Source of the DNA: Herbaspirillum sp. 3R11 | Lineage (GTDB): Bacteria > Pseudomonadota > Gammaproteobacteria > Burkholderiales > Burkholderiaceae_D | Direction: 5' to 3' | NCBI RefSeq assembly: GCF_004563925.1 | Contig: NZ_SPNJ01000003.1 | Span: forward strand, 372,001 to 436,000 | DNA: 64,000 bases | Shown: positions 17,934-27,139 of the stretch, one piece after another | How positions within the stretch are numbered: the stretch's first letter is position 1 | Layout: every line of letters starts with the position of its first letter | Program-made: the position numbers and the translations under genes | Notes under the pieces: generated by a model | Database searches by the model: none | Told to the model about the DNA's origin: nothing | The model's input: only the letters and a program-made list of their open reading frames with translations

Positions 17934-20051
17934 TTAAAACTCTTCCCACTCGTTGGCGCCGCCGGCTTCGACCGGTTTGGAAATCGTCTTCGGCGCAGGC
18001 TTGCCGGTCGCTTTCAGCGCCGATGTTTTTGCCGGCGCAGGCAACTTCGCCGGCGCAACAGCCGGAGGAGTACGCGACAGTGCAGCCAGCGAAATCGCCG
18101 GCTTGTGCTGCGCCTCCGCCGGCGTGATCCGGAACACGCTGACCGCCTTGGCCAGCACGTAGGCCTGCTCCTGCAGACTCTCGGCGGCAGCGGCCGCCTG
18201 CTCCACCAGCGCGGCATTCTGCTGCGTGATTTCATCCATCTGCGTGATGGCGCGATTGACTTCTTCGATGCCGCTGCTCTGCTCCTGGCTGGCGGCGGTT
18301 ATCTCGCCCATGATGTCGGCGACGTGCCTGACCGAAGTCACGATCTCGGTCATCGTCGCCCCCGCTTCATCGACCAGCTTGCCGCCGGCGTCGACCTTGC
18401 CGACCGAATCGCTGATCAACTGCTTGATCTCTTTCGCCGCCGATGCCGACCGCTGTGCGAGGCTACGCACTTCCGATGCGACCACGGCGAATCCACGGCC
18501 CTGCTCGCCGGCGCGCGCGGCTTCGACTGCGGCGTTCAAGGCAAGGATATTGGTCTGGAAGGCGATGCCGTCGATCACGCTGATGATGTCGACGATCTTG
18601 CCCGAGCTCTCCTTGATCGAACCCATGGTCTGCACAACGTCGCCGACCACCTTGCCACCTTTGACCGCCAGTTCGGAAGCCGAGGTCACCAGCGAATTGG
18701 CCTGGCGCGCGTTGTCGGCATTCTGGCGCACGGTGGAGGTGAGTTCTTCCATCGAGCTGGCGGTTTCTTCCAGACTGGACGCCTGCGATTCGGTGCGGCT
18801 GGACAGATCGGCATTGCCCATCGCGATCTCTTTCGACGCCACATGAATCACGTCGATGCTGGTGCGCACATCGCTGACGATATGCACCAGGCTGCCGGTC
18901 ATGTCATTGAGCGCATGCAGCAACTGCGCCGACTCATCGCTGCCCGTCACCACCGCACGCGAAGTCAGGTCGCAGGAAGCCACACGCTGCGCCATCGCCA
19001 CCGACTCCGACATTGGCACCGTGATTGAACGCGACAGCATGTAGCCGACCCAGGCTGCAAATAACGCTAGCGCGCCGATGCCCCCGAGCAGCCAGATTTC
19101 CATGCGGCGCAATTCTGCGGTCTGCTGGCCCAGCGTGTTTTCGAGACTGCCGATGACAGCGTCGACGACCTTGAACTGGGCGTCAATGGCTTCGGTGAAT
19201 TTGCCGAAATATTCCTGCGGTGGAAATTCCAGAGTCTCGGCTTTAAGGACCTTTTCATCGGCCAGCGCAATCACGGCGGCGGCTTGCTTCCTGGCGTCTT
19301 CCACCGTCGCGCCGAGCACGTCCTTGAGCGAAGCGTTGATAAGGAAAGCCTGCTGGAACAACTGATCGGCTTGTCTCAGGCGCTCGACGGCGCCTTGGCG
19401 AGGACTGATGATTGCCAATTTGTCGTCGGGCGTGGCAACCTTCTTGCCGAGCATGGCCGAACCGCGTGCGCGCATCTTGCCGAGCTCTTCGGTCAGCAAC
19501 GGGAACGCCACAAAGCCGCCGGTGATCAGCTTCGAACTATCGAGGTCGGGATCCAGGCTGAGCCTGAAGTCGTCGAGGATGAGGTCGTTGATCTCGAACA
19601 GCTTGGCGATACCCTCGCTGTGTCCGCTGAAACTCTGCGGCCCGGTCACCTGTCCTGCGGCGACTCCATCACGTAAGGCGTTCCACGCCGTCATCACCGC
19701 GGCGAGATTCTGTCCGATGGCAGGATTGCGCGCACCGGCTTTCTGCAACTGCGCCTGCAGGTTTTGTAACGCCTGGTCGACTTCCTGCGCCTTGGCTTGC
19801 CGTTGCGCTGCGATCGTGGCGTTGCCGCCCAGCAGGACCGCCGACATGCCGCGATGCTGCTGCATCAGCTGCATGGAACGCAGCAAGGCGCGCGCCGGCA
19901 CCACGCCTTTCATTTCCAGGGTCTTGTGAGAGATCACGCCTTCTGCGCTGATGATGTACAACGTGGTCGGCACGCCGAACAAGGCGAGACCGATAATTCC
20001 AAGCAGAGCGAATTTCTTCCACAACTGCAATCTGGCAAACAGATTTTTCAT
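17934..20051 (-). CDS. methyl-accepting chemotaxis protein with NIT-like periplasmic domain
   Basis: A chemoreceptor of 705 residues. The ATG at 20051 has a strong GGGGGAG ribosome-binding site; the longer frame from 20108 lacks one. Membrane segment about 14-32. A long periplasmic helical domain starts with [18 protein letters not shown], the H-R-G pattern of nitrate/nitrite-sensing (NIT) type bundles. Second membrane segment about 345-365, then HAMP and the hairpin tip [23 protein letters not shown]. It ends NEWEEF, a CheR/CheB docking tail. Signalling part nearly identical to the neighbouring receptor. Ligand not predictable. Confidence 0.92.
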   Translation of the reverse strand: MKNLFARLQLWKKFALLGIIGLALFGVPTTLYIISAEGVISHKTLEMKGVVPARALLRSMQLMQQHRGMSAVLLGGNATIAAQRQAKAQEVDQALQNLQAQLQKAGARNPAIGQNLAAVMTAWNALRDGVAAGQVTGPQSFSGHSEGIAKLFEINDLILDDFRLSLDPDLDSSKLITGGFVAFPLLTEELGKMRARGSAMLGKKVATPDDKLAIISPRQGAVERLRQADQLFQQAFLINASLKDVLGATVEDARKQAAAVIALADEKVLKAETLEFPPQEYFGKFTEAIDAQFKVVDAVIGSLENTLGQQTAELRRMEIWLLGGIGALALFAAWVGYMLSRSITVPMSESVAMAQRVASCDLTSRAVVTGSDESAQLLHALNDMTGSLVHIVSDVRTSIDVIHVASKEIAMGNADLSSRTESQASSLEETASSMEELTSTVRQNADNARQANSLVTSASELAVKGGKVVGDVVQTMGSIKESSGKIVDIISVIDGIAFQTNILALNAAVEAARAGEQGRGFAVVASEVRSLAQRSASAAKEIKQLISDSVGKVDAGGKLVDEAGATMTEIVTSVRHVADIMGEITAASQEQSSGIEEVNRAITQMDEITQQNAALVEQAAAAAESLQEQAYVLAKAVSVFRITPAEAQHKPAISLAALSRTPPAVAPAKLPAPAKTSALKATGKPAPKTISKPVEAGGANEWEEF

Positions 20052-20364
20052 GACTCCCCCCAAGGATGTTTCCGTAAAGCATCGCCGGCAAATGACCACA
20101 TCGGACAACAGGACAATGAAGCGGACTTCATCTTGCGCACTTTATTTGTTTTATATGGAAACGGCCGTATTGCAAGCGACTTGACCTGCCAGCCGGCACG
20201 CAAAAAACATACCGGACCGCGCCGGTGCGGGCTGCAGAGGAGCATGGAGAAAAGAGATGATGAAAAGCCCGCTTGTTCGGGCGTATCGAAACAGCAACGC
20301 CAGTCCCAGGGCGGGATGGCGTTATCGAGGATCAGCGCATGCCGAAGGGAAATCCGGAGCGGAC
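20052..20364. other. 313-bp intergenic region, no gene seen
   Basis: It holds the chemoreceptor upstream region and the 3' flank of the lipid-remodelling operon. No clear terminator or repeat was recognised. Confidence 0.4.
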
Positions 20365-21411
20365 TTATCGGGAGTCATGCAGGACGGCGTCGCCCAACTC
20401 CACCGGGGTCGCGCTGCGGGCATAGTGGAGATGCTGCAGAAATTGCTGGGTGGCGGCATCCCACGAATACGTCATTGCATGCGCACGCACGTCGTCGCGC
20501 GACAGCTGCAGGGCATCCATGCAGGCGACGTCGAGTTCTTCGTTCAAAGCGCCGGAGAATCCGTTGGCCACGACGTCGATCGGTCCTTCAACCGGATAGG
20601 CCGCAACCGGTACGCCGCAAGCCATGGCTTCGGCCAGCACCAGTCCGAAGGTGTCGGTGCGACTGGGGAAAACAAATACGTCGGCGCAGTTGTAATACGC
20701 CGGCAATTCGTCATGTCCCTTGGCGCCGAGAAAACGCACCTGCGGATAACGCTGCTCAAGCTCCTCGCGCTGCGGGCCGTCGCCGATCACCCATTTGGAA
20801 CCGGGCAGGTCGAGCTTGAGGAAGGCTTCGATATTCTTTTCGACGGCGACGCGGCCGACGTACAGGAATAGCGGCCGCGCGATGCAGGCATGGTCTTCCG
20901 CCGCCGGCCGGAAATGTTCGGTGTCGACGCCGCGGCCCCACAGGGCGACGTTGCGGAAGCCGTTCTTTTCCAGCGACTCCTTCATCTTCGGCGTCGGCAC
21001 CATGACGGCTTTGGACGGACCATGGAACCAGCGCATCAACCGATAGGTCAGCGCCTTCGGCAACAGCTTGCGTGCGCTCAGGTATTCCGGGAAACGCGTG
21101 TGATACGCGGTGGTGAAATCGAGCTTGTTCCTGAGGCAATAACGGCGTGCCGCCAGACCCATGGGGCCTTCGGTGGAGATGTGGATGCAGTCGGGCTTGA
21201 AGGCGTCCAGTGCGGCGGCGATCTTGGCATACGGCTTGTAGGCCAGCCGTATTTCAGGGTACGTCGGGCAGGCGAACGTGCGGAAATCGCGCGGCGCCAG
21301 CATCAGGACTTCGTGGCCTTTGTTGCGCAGGCATTGTTGCGTTGCCCGCAGGGTGTTGACTACGCCATTGACTTGCGGTTCGCCCGCGTCGCTTACGATG
21401 GCAATGCGCAT
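20365..21411 (-). CDS. agt: GT4-type glycosyltransferase, probable Agt (diacylglycerol glycosyltransferase)
   Basis: A cytoplasmic or membrane-associated glycosyltransferase of 348 residues. The N-terminal domain starts IAIVSDAGEPQVNGVVNTL, the acceptor-side motif of GT4 enzymes. The C-terminal domain has LYVGRVAVEKNIEAFL and the nucleotide-sugar site RTDTFGLVLAEAMACGVPV. It overlaps the plcP stop by 19 bp and is the last gene of the set. In alphaproteobacteria, phosphate starvation pairs PlcP with the glycosyltransferase Agt, which puts glucose or glucuronate on the diacylglycerol released from phospholipids. By that context this is the likely role. A mannosyltransferase of the same family is the alternative. 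Confidence 0.7.
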   Translation of the reverse strand: MRIAIVSDAGEPQVNGVVNTLRATQQCLRNKGHEVLMLAPRDFRTFACPTYPEIRLAYKPYAKIAAALDAFKPDCIHISTEGPMGLAARRYCLRNKLDFTTAYHTRFPEYLSARKLLPKALTYRLMRWFHGPSKAVMVPTPKMKESLEKNGFRNVALWGRGVDTEHFRPAAEDHACIARPLFLYVGRVAVEKNIEAFLKLDLPGSKWVIGDGPQREELEQRYPQVRFLGAKGHDELPAYYNCADVFVFPSRTDTFGLVLAEAMACGVPVAAYPVEGPIDVVANGFSGALNEELDVACMDALQLSRDDVRAHAMTYSWDAATQQFLQHLHYARSATPVELGDAVLHDSR

Positions 21412-22253
21412 AAATCTTCTACTCCGGCCAATTTGGAACTCTTCTTCAGTTGCATGATTTCGCCCCAGGTCACCAGGCGCAATTCGCCGGTTTCATCTTC
21501 CACCAGAGCCGACAGGCTTTCCACCCAATCGCCGTCGTTGCAATAGGTGATGCCGTTGATGTCGCGGATTTCCGGCTTGTGGATATGTCCGCAGATGACG
21601 CCGTCGAGGCCTTTCTTGGCGGCTTCGGCAGCCAGCGCATCTTCGAACGAGGTGATGTAGTTGACCGCGTTCTTGACCTTGCCCTTGAGGTATTGCGACA
21701 GCGACCAGTACGGCAATCCGGCACGTGCGCGCCAGCTGTTGAACCACTGGTTGAACTTGAGGATCATGGTGTACAGGTTGTCGCCGACGTACGCCAGCCA
21801 CTTGGCGCAGGCAATGACGCCGTCGAAGCGGTCGCCGTGGATCACCAGCATGCGCTTGCCGTTGGCAGTGGTGTGCACCAGTTCGTCGCGGATCTTGATG
21901 CCGCCGAAATCGAGGTCGATGAATTGACGGATGACTTCGTCGTGGTTGCCCGGCACAAAAATGACATTGGTGCCCTTCTTGGCTTTCTTGAGCACTGTCT
22001 GCACCACGTTGTTGTGGCTTTGTTCCCAGTACCAGCGACGCTTGAGCTGCCAGCCGTCGATGATGTCGCCGACCAGGTAGAGCGTCTCGGACTCGGTGGC
22101 GCGCAGGAATTCCAGCAACCGTTGCGCCTGGCATCCCGGCGTGCCGAGATGCACGTCCGAGATCCAGATGGTGCGGAAATGGAGAGGATCGCGTTTCTTT
22201 CCCAGAGCGGCGTCTATACCGTTGGCATCCAGAAATTGATCGCGTGATTTCAT
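21393..22253 (-). CDS. plcP: metallophosphoesterase, probable PlcP-type phospholipase C (LpxH-like)
   Basis: A dinuclear-metal phosphoesterase of 286 residues. Metal-ligand motifs in order: SDVHLG (Asp33, His35), LVGDIIDGW, PGNHDE, VIHGDRFDG and GHIHKPE. Automated naming would be UDP-2,3-diacylglucosamine diphosphatase, but the expanded WQLKRRWYWEQSHNNVVQ segment and the position between olsB and a GT4 enzyme fit PlcP, which releases diacylglycerol from phospholipids during phosphate starvation. Its start overlaps the olsB stop by four bases (ATGA). No signal peptide. LpxH activity in lipid A synthesis cannot be excluded from sequence alone. Confidence 0.75.
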   Translation of the reverse strand: MKSRDQFLDANGIDAALGKKRDPLHFRTIWISDVHLGTPGCQAQRLLEFLRATESETLYLVGDIIDGWQLKRRWYWEQSHNNVVQTVLKKAKKGTNVIFVPGNHDEVIRQFIDLDFGGIKIRDELVHTTANGKRMLVIHGDRFDGVIACAKWLAYVGDNLYTMILKFNQWFNSWRARAGLPYWSLSQYLKGKVKNAVNYITSFEDALAAEAAKKGLDGVICGHIHKPEIRDINGITYCNDGDWVESLSALVEDETGELRLVTWGEIMQLKKSSKLAGVEDLCALPS

Positions 22254-23017
22254 GCGGCTCTCGATTCTTTCAGGTAGTGGCGAGCGTAGCGGCCATCCAG
22301 CTTGGCCAACGGCAGCAGCAGGAAGAAATCGGCGGAATGGAAATCAGGATCCCAGGCCGGTTCGCCGCAAACCCATGCGCCGCTGCGCAGGTAGCCGCGC
22401 AACAGCGGCGGCACTTGCGGCTGGTGGCCGGCTTCGCGCTCTTCGATCGGGAATGCGGTGTGCGGCGTGACGCTGTACTCTTGCGGCGCCATGTTGTTTT
22501 CGCGGAAGGCGTGATACAGCGCCGCCGCATTGTGGCCGCCGTCGGCCAGGCTGACGCTGGCGCAACCCATCAGGTAGTCGCAGCGCTCTTTACGCATGAA
22601 GTCGGCAATGCCGGCCCACAGCAACATGATGACGGCGCCGCTGCGGTAATCCGGATGGATGCAGGCACGGCCGGCTTCGCAGATGACGTTGCGGATGTTA
22701 TTGAGGCGGCTCAGGTCGAATTCCTGTTCCGAGTAGAACTTGCCCATGCGGCGTGCGGCGTGCGGGCTCATCACGCGGTAGGTGCCGACCACGCTCAGGG
22801 TCTTGTTGTCGCGTACGATCAGGTGGTCGCAGTAGTCGTCGAATTCGTCCTTGTCGAGACCTTCTGCATTGGCCAGCGCCGACAGGTTCATCGTTTCGAT
22901 GAAGACCTTGTAGCGCAGACGCTGTACTTCACGAACTTCTTCCGGCGTGGTGGCCAGACTCAGGGACAGTTTGGAAGAACTGGGGTTAGCATCTGCCGGG
23001 GTGGAAAGCAGTCTCAT
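22250..23017 (-). CDS. olsB: OlsB-type ornithine-acyl-ACP N-acyltransferase (GNAT family)
   Basis: Probably makes lyso-ornithine lipid by transferring a 3-hydroxyacyl group from ACP to ornithine. 255 residues. OlsB-family (Acetyltransf_5) marks: VQRLRYKVFIETM, DEFDDYCDHLIVRD, VVGTYRVM, EAGRACIHPDYRSG and DYLMGCASVSL. The ATG at 23017 is preceded by AAAGGACGATGC; the frame extends only to a TTG at 23041. It is the first gene of the overlapping trio with plcP and the glycosyltransferase. OlsA, needed for the second acylation, is not in this window. Confidence 0.8.
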   Translation of the reverse strand: MRLLSTPADANPSSSKLSLSLATTPEEVREVQRLRYKVFIETMNLSALANAEGLDKDEFDDYCDHLIVRDNKTLSVVGTYRVMSPHAARRMGKFYSEQEFDLSRLNNIRNVICEAGRACIHPDYRSGAVIMLLWAGIADFMRKERCDYLMGCASVSLADGGHNAAALYHAFRENNMAPQEYSVTPHTAFPIEEREAGHQPQVPPLLRGYLRSGAWVCGEPAWDPDFHSADFFLLLPLAKLDGRYARHYLKESRAA

Positions 23018-23065
23018 GCATCGTCCTTTTTCAGTTGACAACGATGCAGAGCGTAACTGTCGATT

Positions 23066-23083
23066 ATTTCAGGCCAATGACAC
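23066..23083 (-). promoter_or_regulatory. possible Pho box upstream of olsB
   Basis: Read on the minus strand: GTGTCATTGGC followed in 11-bp register by CTGAAAT. The first core matches the Pho box well, the second at five of seven positions. It lies about 50 bp before the olsB ATG. Weaker than the pstS and ppk sites and supported mainly by context. Confidence 0.4.
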
Positions 23084-23254
23084 CTGAACACAGCATGGCG
23101 CGATAGCAACACCAGTGCGGCTGTCAGCCTCCAGCAAGCTTTACAGGGCGACAACAGGCGGTAAAGAGGTGAACTTTATGCAATCGTTTCCCTCGAACAG
23201 GCAAGAGCGAATTACCGCCTCGCTTCACTCCCATTCCCCGCAGAGAAAGACGCC

Positions 23255-23995
23255 ATGACTGAAGACGAAATCCGTCGCAATGCTTTCGCCATGCCCATCC
23301 ACAACCCGGCGTTCCCGCCCGGCCCCTATCGCTTCGTCGATCGCGAATTCCTGATCATCACCTACCGCACCGATCCGGACGCGCTCAGGAAGATCATCCC
23401 GGCGCCGCTGCAGTTCGTCGAACCGATCGTCAAGTTCGAATTCATCAACATGCCGGACTCCACCGGCTTCGGCCACTATTGCGAGTCTGGACAGGTGATT
23501 CCGGTTACGCTCAACGGCGTCGCCGGCGGCTACGTGCACAGCATGTACCTCAACGACCATCCGCCGATTGCGGGCGGACGCGAGCTGTGGGGCTTCCCGA
23601 AAAAGCTCGGCACGCCGGAACTGCGCGTGCACACCGACACGCTGGTCGGCACGCTCGACTACAGCGACTTCCGCATCGCCACCGGCACCATGGGATTCAA
23701 GCATCGCGCGCTTGATCACGAGGCGGTGGCGAAGACGCTGGCGTCGCCGAGTTTCCTGCTGAAGATCATTCCTCACGTCGACGGCACACCGCGCATCTGC
23801 GAACTGGTACAGTACAGTCTGTCCGACATCACCATCAAGGGCGCCTGGACCGGTCCCGGTGCGCTGGACCTGCATTCGCATGCACTGGCGCCGATTGCCG
23901 ACCTGCCGGTGCTGGAAGTCATCTCCGCGGTGCACATCTTGTCTGACCTGACTTTGCCGCTGGGCACGGTCGCTTACGATTATCTTGCTAAATAG
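23255..23995 (+). CDS. adc: acetoacetate decarboxylase
   Basis: A cytoplasmic enzyme converting acetoacetate to acetone and CO2. 246 residues, normal length. The active-site segment [13 protein letters not shown] contains the tandem lysines 116-117, matching the Schiff-base lysine and its neighbour in clostridial Adc. Other family pieces are [34 protein letters not shown] and [16 protein letters not shown]. It is followed by 3-hydroxybutyrate dehydrogenase after 47 bp on the same strand; the two share acetoacetate and probably form an operon for ketone-body or PHB-derived carbon. Confidence 0.93.
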   Translation: MTEDEIRRNAFAMPIHNPAFPPGPYRFVDREFLIITYRTDPDALRKIIPAPLQFVEPIVKFEFINMPDSTGFGHYCESGQVIPVTLNGVAGGYVHSMYLNDHPPIAGGRELWGFPKKLGTPELRVHTDTLVGTLDYSDFRIATGTMGFKHRALDHEAVAKTLASPSFLLKIIPHVDGTPRICELVQYSLSDITIKGAWTGPGALDLHSHALAPIADLPVLEVISAVHILSDLTLPLGTVAYDYLAK

Positions 23996-24042
23996 TTTTT
24001 TAGTATGTTGTTCAATATTCTTGCTTAACAAAAAGGAACGTC

Positions 24043-24825
24043 ATGGTACTCAAAGATAAAGTCGCTCTGATCACAGGCGCAGCCAGCGGTATCGGCAAAG
24101 AAATCGCCATCGAATACGCCAAAGCCGGCGCCAAGGTCGTCATCGCCGATCTGGCGCTCGACGCCGCCAAGGCCGCCGCCGAAGAAATCAACAAGAGCGG
24201 CGGCACCGCCATGGCCGTCGCCATGAACGTGGTGGACGAAGCGCAGGTCGACAAGGGCATCGCCGACGCGGTGGCCGCCTACGGCACGCTCGACATCCTG
24301 ATCAGCAACGCCGGCATCCAGATCATCGCTCCGATCGTCGACAGCACGCTGGAAAACTGGCGCAAGATGCTGGCGATCCACCTCGACGGCGCCTACCTGA
24401 CCACGCGCGCCGCAATGCGCGCGATGATCAAGGCCGGCAACGGCGGCTCGATCATCTACATGGGTTCGGTGCACTCGCACGAAGCGTCGCCGCTGAAGGC
24501 GCCGTACGTCACCGCCAAGCACGGCCTGATCGGCCTGGCCAAGGTAGTCGCCAAGGAAGGCGCGAAGGACAAGATCCGCTCGAACGTGATCTGTCCGGGC
24601 TTCGTCCGTACGCCGCTGGTGGAAAAGCAGATTCCCGAGCAGGCCAAGGAACTGAATATCAGCGAAGAAGACGTGATCAAGAAGGTGATGTTGAAAGACA
24701 CTGTGGACGGTGAATTCACGACGACTGCGGATGTGGCGCAGACGGCGGTGTTTCTCGCGGCGTTTCCTACCAATGCGCTTACCGGGCAGTCGGTGGTGGT
24801 TAGCCATGGTTGGTTTATGCAGTAA
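24043..24825 (+). CDS. hbdH: 3-hydroxybutyrate dehydrogenase (SDR family)
   Basis: Interconverts (R)-3-hydroxybutyrate and acetoacetate with NAD. 260 residues. Classical short-chain dehydrogenase: TGAASGIG cofactor loop, NAG motif in LISNAGIQ, catalytic Ser142, Tyr155 and Lys159 (YVTAK). The substrate-specific stretches [15 protein letters not shown] and [14 protein letters not shown], and the C-terminal [11 protein letters not shown], are typical of the PHB-cycle enzyme. An AAAGGAACGTC ribosome-binding site precedes the ATG. A terminator follows 30 bp after the stop. Confidence 0.93.
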   Translation: MVLKDKVALITGAASGIGKEIAIEYAKAGAKVVIADLALDAAKAAAEEINKSGGTAMAVAMNVVDEAQVDKGIADAVAAYGTLDILISNAGIQIIAPIVDSTLENWRKMLAIHLDGAYLTTRAAMRAMIKAGNGGSIIYMGSVHSHEASPLKAPYVTAKHGLIGLAKVVAKEGAKDKIRSNVICPGFVRTPLVEKQIPEQAKELNISEEDVIKKVMLKDTVDGEFTTTADVAQTAVFLAAFPTNALTGQSVVVSHGWFMQ

Positions 24826-24853
24826 GCGGTTGGCGCTTACGTTGGATGAAGAG

Positions 24854-24879
24854 GCCGCCTTTGTTGGCGGCTTTTTTTG
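24854..24879 (+). terminator. rho-independent terminator after hbdH
   Basis: The stem GCCGCC / GGCGGC with a TTTGTT loop is followed by seven Ts. Repeat copy A begins a few bases further on. Confidence 0.85.
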
Positions 24880-24884
24880 TTCTG

Positions 24885-25548
24885 TTGTTCCGACTTCGTG
24901 TGTGTTGTTGCTGAGGCTGTTCTTTCTTCGATCAACCCTTCGCCGGGGGTAGCCCGGCAGCTACTCACTTTCTTTGTCTCGCCAAAGAAAGTAAGCAAAG
25001 AAACGCGACCGCGGGATCCAGGTCCTTCGGACTTCCCGGTGCTGCGAAGCAAAAAATGGGAGGAGAAACAAACTCGCTGCGCTCAAACAAGTTTCCCCTC
25101 TTTTTCCATTTTTCGCATCGCATCACCGGCTGGCTCCAAGCGGAACGGCCAAACTGGCTCGCTGCGCATCGCCAGGGTACTGAGATGGAACGACGGTCGC
25201 AGTTCTCCACTACCAATAAAACCAAGGATGAGAATCACGATGCCGCAGGCGAGCCACCCAAGGCAATGCGAAGCGAGCCGAGGAAGAATTCCGCTTATGA
25301 GTCGCCGTTGGTGACGTGCTCAAATCGGATAAAGAAGGGAAACTTGTTTGAGCGCAGCGAGTTTGTTTCCCTTCCCGATTTGAGTGCGGCGCCAACGGGA
25401 ACCCCGAAGGGGCGGCGAATCGCGGTCGCCTTTCTTTGCTTACTTTCTTTGGCGAAGCAAAGAAAGTAAGCGGCTGCCGGGCCGCCCCCGGCAAAGGTCG
25501 ATCGAAGAGAGAACAGCCTCAGCAACAACACACACGAAGTCGGAACAA
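24885..25548. repeat. nested inverted-repeat element, copy A (about 662 bp)
   Basis: Non-coding element between convergent genes. The outer inverted repeat is about 125 bp per arm (24885-25010 and 25424-25548), starting TGTTCCGACT and ending AGTCGGAACA. Within it, 69-bp arms (24942-25010, 25424-25492) match at about 61 positions. A perfect 33-bp inner pair lies at 25065-25097 and 25337-25369, and a third pair at 25156-25173 and 25262-25279. A small hairpin is at 25402-25412. Only the central 70-80 bp are unpaired and differ from copy B. No transposase. Open frames across it are shadows. Confidence 0.9.
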
Positions 25549-25565
25549 AACACGGAGAGAAAAAC

Positions 25566-26897
25566 CTATCCCTCCATCTCCCCCACCCACTCCCCATCCT
25601 GCATCTTCGGATAAACCTTAACCAACAAAATCTTCGGCCCCTTCATCTTCTTGACCACAATGTCAAAAGCATGAAACTCGACCTTCTGCCCTTCCTTCGG
25701 CACCTCGCCCAACTTCTCCATGACCAGCCCGCCGACCGAATCGACCGTCTCGTCATATTCGAGGTCAATGCCCAGCATGTGCTCCAGCGTCACGATAGGC
25801 AGACTGCCCTTGCCCAGCAAGGTGCCGTCATCCTGCCGCGTCCACTCATTGGAAGTATGGCGGAACTCATCGCGAATCTCGCCCACCAGCACGCTCAGCA
25901 GATTGTCCAGCGTGACGAAGCCCAGCGGCGTCTGCCCCTTGCGGCCGATGATCGCGAAGTGCGGCGAACCGGTGCGGAAACGGCGCAGCAGCTCTTGCGC
26001 CGACAGGCTTGGTGAAATGTATTGCACCGGACGCAGGTACTGGCGCAAGTCGACGATGGCCTTGCCGTCCTGCTGCGCAATGAAGACGTCCTTCAGATGC
26101 AGCAGGCCCAAGACTTCCTGCTGCTCGGCGTCGAAAAACGGATAGCGGCTGAACCGGTTGCGGTAAATGATCTGCATGTTTTCTTCATGCGTATTGGCCG
26201 CGCTCAGGGCGACAATCTCGTTGGCCGGGCGCATCAGGTCCATCACCTTGAGGTCGCCGAAATCGAGCGACTGCGCCAGCACATTCCATTCCTGCGGCGT
26301 GAACTTGCCGGTCTTGCCGCCGGAACGCAGGATCAGCTTGAGTTCGTCCGAGGAATAGTGCGAATCATGCCCATGCACGCCGCCCAGGCCGGTAATGCGC
26401 AGCACCCAGTTGGCGCTCAGGTTCAGCAGCCAGATAGCCGGATACATGGTCCAGTAAAAACCGTACAGCGGCATCGCGCACCACAGGCCGATGCGCTCCG
26501 GGTTACGGATCGCCATCGACTTCGGCGCCAGCTCGCCGACCACGATGTGCAGGAAGGAAATGATCACGAAGGCGAACACGAAGGACACGCCATGGATCAG
26601 CTCGGGCGAACTCACGCCGAGCAAGGCGAACAAGGGTTCGAGCAGGCTGGCAAACGCGGGTTCGCCGATCCAGCCCAAACCCAGCGACGCCAGCGTGATG
26701 CCGAGCTGGCAGGCCGACAGGTAGGCGTCGAGTTGAGTATGGACAGTCGCCAGTATGCGTCCGCGCAAACCTTGCGTCTTGACGATGGCTCTGATGCGGG
26801 TCTGGCGCAGTTTGACCAGACCGAATTCTGCTGCGACGAAAAAACCGTTCAGCGCGACCAGAAAGAGGGCCGCGACGATCAGTAATATGTTTTCCAA
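25566..26897 (-). CDS. CNNM/CorC-type membrane protein (DUF21, two CBS domains, CorC_HlyC domain)
   Basis: An inner-membrane protein of 443 residues, often labelled hemolysin-like or TlyC family, related to CNNM Mg transporters. An N-terminal DUF21 domain with about four membrane segments (to about 190) contains VAAEFGLVKLRQTRI and ACQLGITLASLGLGWIGEPAF. Two CBS domains follow (about 210-335: VMDLMRPANEIVAL, LGLLHLKDVF, PLGFVTLDNLLSVLVGEI). The C-terminal CorC_HlyC domain contains DETVDSVGGLVMEKLGEVP. The only available start is a TTG at 26897; no early Met exists. Probable role is divalent-cation homeostasis. Confidence 0.85.
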   Translation of the reverse strand: MENILLIVAALFLVALNGFFVAAEFGLVKLRQTRIRAIVKTQGLRGRILATVHTQLDAYLSACQLGITLASLGLGWIGEPAFASLLEPLFALLGVSSPELIHGVSFVFAFVIISFLHIVVGELAPKSMAIRNPERIGLWCAMPLYGFYWTMYPAIWLLNLSANWVLRITGLGGVHGHDSHYSSDELKLILRSGGKTGKFTPQEWNVLAQSLDFGDLKVMDLMRPANEIVALSAANTHEENMQIIYRNRFSRYPFFDAEQQEVLGLLHLKDVFIAQQDGKAIVDLRQYLRPVQYISPSLSAQELLRRFRTGSPHFAIIGRKGQTPLGFVTLDNLLSVLVGEIRDEFRHTSNEWTRQDDGTLLGKGSLPIVTLEHMLGIDLEYDETVDSVGGLVMEKLGEVPKEGQKVEFHAFDIVVKKMKGPKILLVKVYPKMQDGEWVGEMEG

Positions 26898-26937
26898 CGA
26901 GGGTACCTATTGAGTAGTAAAGAAAGTGCACCTGCCG

Positions 26938-27042
26938 AAGAGCAGCTAACAAAACAGCGCGAAGTCCGACGGGCCGGGCCGCGGATGCGCAATGAAGAAA
27001 TCGCGAGCGGGAAAAACTGCGAAGGTTTTGTTAGCTGCTCTT
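26938..27042. repeat. palindromic repeat element (105 bp)
   Basis: A perfect 18-bp inverted repeat: AAGAGCAGCTAACAAAAC (26938-26955) and its complement at 27025-27042, enclosing 69 bp of GC-rich sequence. It is shaped like a MITE or large hairpin, just upstream of the CNNM gene start. Single copy in this window. Confidence 0.7.
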
Positions 27043-27139
27043 GCATGTTGCTGCAAGCACAAGACGTAATTTACCACGAGACGGCGTACGACCAGGCGTC
27101 TTCTCCGGAATCGATGTCATTCCGGCAAGAAAAGCCGTC

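Noticed and set aside
21393-22253. Firm call as LpxH (lipid A biosynthesis)
   Set aside because: The metal motifs fit both LpxH and PlcP, but overlap with olsB and a GT4 gene favours PlcP. Kept as an alternative only.
24877-25314. Short ORFs inside the repeat copies, including those reading '..RSNKFP..' and '..FERSEFVS..'
   Set aside because: They come from the inverted-repeat arms read in several frames on both strands, differ in length between copies A and B and have no ribosome-binding sites. Such peptides are typical mis-annotations of dispersed repeats.
24885-25548. Interpretation of the paired repeat elements as an insertion sequence or CRISPR array
   Set aside because: There is no transposase frame, no clear target-site duplication, and no regularly spaced short direct repeats.
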